From NCBI GenBank assembly GCA_020002185.1, contig CM034539.1:31463541-31527540 (forward strand): a stretch of 64,000 bases of DNA, read 5' to 3'. The position numbers and the translations under genes are program-made. Numbering within the stretch: position 1 is the first letter of the stretch; every line of letters starts with the position of its first letter. The stretch comes from Paraescarpia echinospica. Taxonomy: Eukaryota; Annelida; Polychaeta; Sabellida; Siboglinidae. Of the stretch, positions 60,100 to 64,000 are shown piece after piece. A model generated the notes under the pieces. That model worked only from the letters and a program-made list of their open reading frames with translations, did no database searches and was not told where the DNA came from.

Positions 60100-61440
60100 A
60101 ATAACATATACCGAATATCATTTGAACATGTCACACACGAGATTGCTTGACCCGGAGGCCGAGGCTCCGCCAAGGGATCGAACCCTTATTTGGTTGACTA
60201 TGACATGTCGAAAATGTGGTGTTATAATAAGGTGTAATTTATATAATAAAAGGATTATAAATTCATTGGAGACCGTTTTGTTTTTTCGAACAGAGCGACC
60301 ATTTTGGAATTAGACCTTTGGTGTCTGTTACAAAACCCGTACTCGAGACGTATCTGGACTTGTTTGTTTGTTGCGCGCGAGAACCGCACCGTGATTGCGC
60401 AATGTCATTGCTCGTGGTTATAAATAAACTCGTACGCGGAGACGTGACTGGATATGTTTGTTTGTTGCGAGCACGCGCACCCTGTATGACATCATCAAAC
60501 GGCCACGCGCCGTAATTTTGTACGCAAGGTTGACTTAGTTAAACAGATAGTGCTTTGGTTAGCCATTATTTTGGGCTTTTGCACTCGAATATAACTCACA
60601 TCATGGGTCAGTGACGGGGTGTTACAGCGAGTAAAAATTTCCCCTATAAAAAGACATTCTAGACGTTTCTTTGATAATTTTAAACATATAGTGCTTTGAT
60701 TAGCCATTATTTTGTGTTTTCGTGCTTGAATGTAATCTCATCATTTGATGTTATGGGCAGTGACATACCAGAGTGAGTGAAACAATTTCCCTGTTAACTG
60801 GTATGAACTGGTATAAATCAAATCTCTGTGTTGAAGAAACATCCGTGTATTTGTCCCGTGTTAAGGCATAGGAAATTATACGAACTTATCTGCTAAAACA
60901 TTCAAACTACCAGTTATCTGTGTAATATTTTGGTCAAACTGTTTGTCATGTAACAGTATTCGTCATACGAGATTTGTACTTACCAACCGTCGATATCCAG
61001 TTTGTAAACTGTTTTGATGGTGTATTCCCTGTTCAAGTCTCATCTATTTAAATAAACACGCTATGCGCGATGCACAATGTCGACTCGGTAGCCTTGACAC
61101 CAAAGACCGTATATCAATACAAGACGGTGCAGTGCTCGCTATCTACATTGTTCGAGGAAAGTGAAGCGTCATGTTAGAACAATAGACTAGTGTATTAGCT
61201 ATTGTTTGTAAGAACTATATCGAACACCAGTATCAATCAGTATAATTCAAACAAAACTGATAACGAATGCTCTGCATGTTCGAAGAACAGTAGACTAGTG
61301 TTGTTATTATTATATTAGATAGCGATTAAATTCGTGTCTCTTATAAAACCCGTACTCGAAACGTGTCTGGACATGTTGTAGGTCTCTCCTAGTCTATACA
61401 TTTACATAGGTCCAAAAACATAGGTTCAAACCTGATAAAG
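60100..61440. repeat. Element interior with diverged internal duplications
   Basis: TAGTGCTTTG(G/A)TTAGCCATTATTTTG occurs at about 60549 and 60691, AAACCCGTACTCGA(G/A)ACGT at 60332 and 61345, and AGACTAGTGT at 61189 and 61290. No coding region is recognised. Confidence 0.7.
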
Positions 61441-61464
61441 CATAGGGGGTAAAGGCTATCTGAC

Positions 61465-61808
61465 CTACAGCTCATAACCACTGACAAACACTGATATACA
61501 TCACACAAACATTGGTCTACACCATACTTATACCGACCTACAGCTCATAACCACTGACAAACAACTTACAAACACTGATATACAACACACAAATATTGGT
61601 CTACACCATACTTATACCGACCTACAGCTCATAACCACTGACAAACACTGATATACAACACACAAATATTGGTCTACACCATACTTATACCGACCTACAG
61701 CTCATAACCACTGACAAACACTGATATACAACACACAAATATTGGTCTACACCATACGTATACTGACCTACAGCTCATAACCACTGACAAACAACTTACA
61801 AACACTGA
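61465..61808. repeat. 73/84-bp tandem repeat, 5 copies
   Basis: Units begin CTACAGCTCATAACCACTGA at 61465, 61538, 61622, 61695 and 61768. The second unit, and the truncated last one, carry an extra 11 bp (ACTTACAAACA-type). Confidence 0.95.
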
Positions 61809-62320
61809 TGTTATCGCGCAAATCCCTCCGTTTTCAGGAAAATAGACGTGTTATCGCGTCAAATCCCTCCTTTTTCAGGAAAATAGACGTGTTATCGCAT
61901 CAAATCCCTCCTTTTTCAGGAAAATAGACGTGTTATCCCGTGAGATCCCTCCTTTTTCAGGAAAATAGACGTGTTATCGCATCAAATCCCTCCTTTTTCA
62001 GGAAAATAGAATGTGTTATCCCGTGAGATCCCTCCTTTTTCAGGAAAATAGACGTGTTATCGCATCAAATCCCTCCTTTTTCAGGAAAATAGACGTGTTA
62101 TCCCGTGAGATCCCTCCTTTTTCAGGAAAATAGACGTGTTATTGCATCAAATCCCTCCTTTTTCAGGAAAATAGACGTGTTATTACATAAAATCCCTCCT
62201 TTTTCAGGAAAATAGACGTGTTATCGCATCAAATCCCTCCTTTTTCAGGAAAATAGACGTGTTATCCCGTGAGATCCCTCCTTTTTCAGGAAAATAGACG
62301 TGTTATCGCGTCAAATATTC
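61808..62320. repeat. 41-bp tandem repeat, about 12 copies
   Basis: Core CCCTCCTTTTTCAGGAAAAT followed by AGACGTGTTATCGC(A/G). Variants with CCCGTGAG alternate with CGCATCAA in places, indicating a higher-order pattern. Confidence 0.96.
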
Positions 62321-62525
62321 CATCAGAATAGACGGGCTACCGTGTGAGATTCCATCAAAAAGATGGAATTCCATCAGAATAGACGCGTTACCGTGTGAGA
62401 CCCCATCAAAAAGATGGAATTCCATCAGAATAGACGGGTTACTGCGTGAGATTCCATCAAAAAGATGGAATTCCATCAGAATAGACGCGTTACCGTGTGA
62501 GATTCCATCAAAAAGATGGAGAGAC
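62320..62525. repeat. 51-bp tandem repeat, 4 copies
   Basis: Core ATTCCATCAAAAAGATGGAA, itself a short palindrome (TCCATC/GATGGA), followed by TTCCATCAGAATAGACG. The AATAGACGxGTTAxCG part is shared with the preceding 41-bp array, so one array probably arose from the other. Confidence 0.95.
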
Positions 62526-63590
62526 ATACATAGATACAGATATAGAGACATACATAGATACATACTTAGAGACAGACATAGATACATACATAGAGTCAGA
62601 CATAGATACATACATAGGGAAAATACATACATAGGGACATACATAGATATATACATAGAGATATACATACATAGAGACATACATATATACATACATAGAT
62701 ACATACATACATAGAGACAGACATAGATACATACGTAGAGACGGACATAGAAACATACATAGAGAAGATACATACATAGATACATACATAGAGAAAATAC
62801 ATACATAGGGACATACATAGATATATACATAGAGAGAGACATAGATACATACATAGAGACAGACATAGATACATACATACATAGATACATACATAGAAAC
62901 ATACATAGAGAAGATACATACATAGAGACAGACATAGAGACATATATAGATACATACATTGATACAGACATAGATACATACTTAGATGCATACATAGATA
63001 GAGAAATACATAGATACATACGTAGATATATACATAGAGACAGACGTAGATATGTACATAGAGATACTTAGATACATACATACATAGATACATACACAGA
63101 GACACACATAAATACATACTAAGATACATACATAGTTACAGACATAGATACATACATACATTGAGACATAGAGACAGACATAGAGAAAGCCATAGAGATA
63201 TACATATATACATAGAGACAGACATAGAGACGGACATAGACACAAACATAGAGACATACATAGAGACAGATATAGAGAGATACATAGATACATACTTAGA
63301 GACAGACATAGAGACAGACATATATACATACATAGAGACATACGTAGATATGTACATAGATACATACATAGATAGATACATAGAGACAGACATAGAGAAA
63401 CCCATAGAGATTTACATTTATACATTCATAGAGACAGACATAGATACATACATACATGGAGACATATAGACAGACATAGAGAAAGCCATAGAGATATACA
63501 TAGATACAGACATAGAGACAGACATAGACACAAACATAGAGACATACATAGATACAGACATATATACACACATAGAGACAGACATAGAGA
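62520..63590. repeat. ACATAGAT/ACATAGAG satellite
   Basis: About 1.07 kb of 8-bp ACATAGA(T/G)-type units mixed with ACAT and ACAG insertions. Frames of more than 200 codons on the minus strand (MYVSMYVSM...) are artefacts of the repeat. Confidence 0.96.
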
Positions 63591-63808
63591 TAGGGATTTC
63601 CTTCAGACTGCGCACACATACGCGCTGGACCACCTACATTACTACTATTGCCGATTTCTTTAAAGTTCATATATCTCCAGTGAACTAGAGTAGGGCAAGT
63701 GGAACCTGTCAGATCTCCACCAGCCATGGTCAATACGTATACACATGAAATCGTCGACATAAGTCCGGAGTGAATTAACCATTCATGTAGAGCCCCGTTC
63801 GCTTGATC

Positions 63809-64000
63809 TTATTTGCGTCTCATCCCAGCTTGAATAGGTACGTCCGGGTTGACAGTCGTCACATTCTTCTGTTGACCATTCACTGCGGCAAAGCAGTGAA
63901 TGCGGCCGCCACGGGTGAACGCGTATTTCACAGAGACATCGTTCTTCACTTCAAGCAGCATTTTTCTTCTGAGTGACGTTAGATCTTCGTAAGTGATAAT
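63809..64000 (-). CDS. C-terminal 63 codons of an unidentified protein, runs off the window
   Basis: The minus strand is open from the window edge to a TAA at 63811-63809. It contains LTSLRRKMLLEVKNDVSV, YAFTRGGRIHCFAAVNG and a basic end, GMRRK. Composition is protein-like (no repeats, mixed charges). The arrangement of charged helix followed by FTRxGRI recalls the C-terminal region of some LINE ORF1-type proteins, but I do not recognise the family with confidence. The start is outside the window. Confidence 0.5.
   Translation of the reverse strand: MITYEDLTSLRRKMLLEVKNDVSVKYAFTRGGRIHCFAAVNGQQKNVTTVNPDVPIQAGMRRK

Larger units (their letters stand above)
59603..63652. mobile_element. Non-autonomous TIR element packed with tandem arrays (Maverick/Polinton-like ends)
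   Basis: Inverted ends of about 45-50 bp start AGTAGTAATGTAGGTGGTCC: left from 59609, right the reverse complement ending at 63646. They continue through CCAGCGCGT...GTCTGAAGGAAATCCC with two small indels. The 6-bp string ATTGCC sits directly outside each end (59603-59608 and 63647-63652) as a target duplication. Termini starting AG plus a 6-bp duplication are the reported hallmarks of Maverick/Polinton elements, but the length (about 4.04 kb) and absence of coding capacity mean this would be a non-autonomous derivative. The interior consists largely of tandem arrays. Confidence 0.7.

Noticed and set aside
62303..63760. Minus-strand frames rich in Met/Tyr/Val/Ser
   Set aside because: They translate the ACATAGAT satellite and follow its period; not protein-coding.

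Overview
This is a eukaryotic window. It has introns with GT..AG sites, a TATA promoter with a noncoding first exon, LINEs, tRNA-derived SINEs, a Ty3/gypsy LTR element, a hAT DNA transposon and very abundant micro- and minisatellites. The mix (RTE- and CR1/L2-like LINEs, a K02A2.6-like gypsy, a secreted CAP/FN2/ShKT/EGF protein) suggests a marine invertebrate, most likely a mollusc. That placement is inference; no rRNA or mitochondrial marker is present.

One host gene can be modelled with confidence. It runs on the minus strand from a TATA box near 40.5 kb to about 27.46 kb and encodes a secreted modular protein: signal peptide, linker, CAP/SCP domain with all four conserved His/Glu residues, fibronectin type II domain, ShKT domain, two EGF-like modules and a short tail. 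Eleven coding exons join with correct phases and no stops. Only the C-terminal end is uncertain. A decayed partial copy of its 5' exons lies on the plus strand at 19.4-22.5 kb and is interrupted by a LINE.

Layout. 0-10 kb: a 37-bp satellite, LINE fragments (one carrying a minisatellite insertion flanked by 13-bp direct repeats) and a SINE family. 10.1-18.7 kb: a degenerate minus-strand gypsy element with 165-bp LTRs, split by a complete-looking 3.66-kb hAT transposon with an 8-bp target duplication and an unbroken two-exon transposase. 19-27 kb: the decayed gene copy and repeats. 27-40.5 kb: the modular gene, whose introns hold large simple-repeat tracts, including about 1.2 kb of GGT/GTA-type trinucleotides. 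40.7-45.4 kb: the C-terminal half of a transposon-associated gene family followed by 22 copies of a 63-bp satellite that is open in both directions, all between inverted copies of a dispersed repeat. 47-59 kb: LINEs (including a nearly full RTE element), an 8-bp satellite and the N-terminal half of the same transposon-associated family. 59.6-63.65 kb: an island of nested tandem arrays with about 45-bp inverted ends starting AGTAGTAATG and a 6-bp ATTGCC duplication, resembling a non-autonomous Maverick/Polinton-type element. The window ends inside an unidentified minus-strand reading frame.
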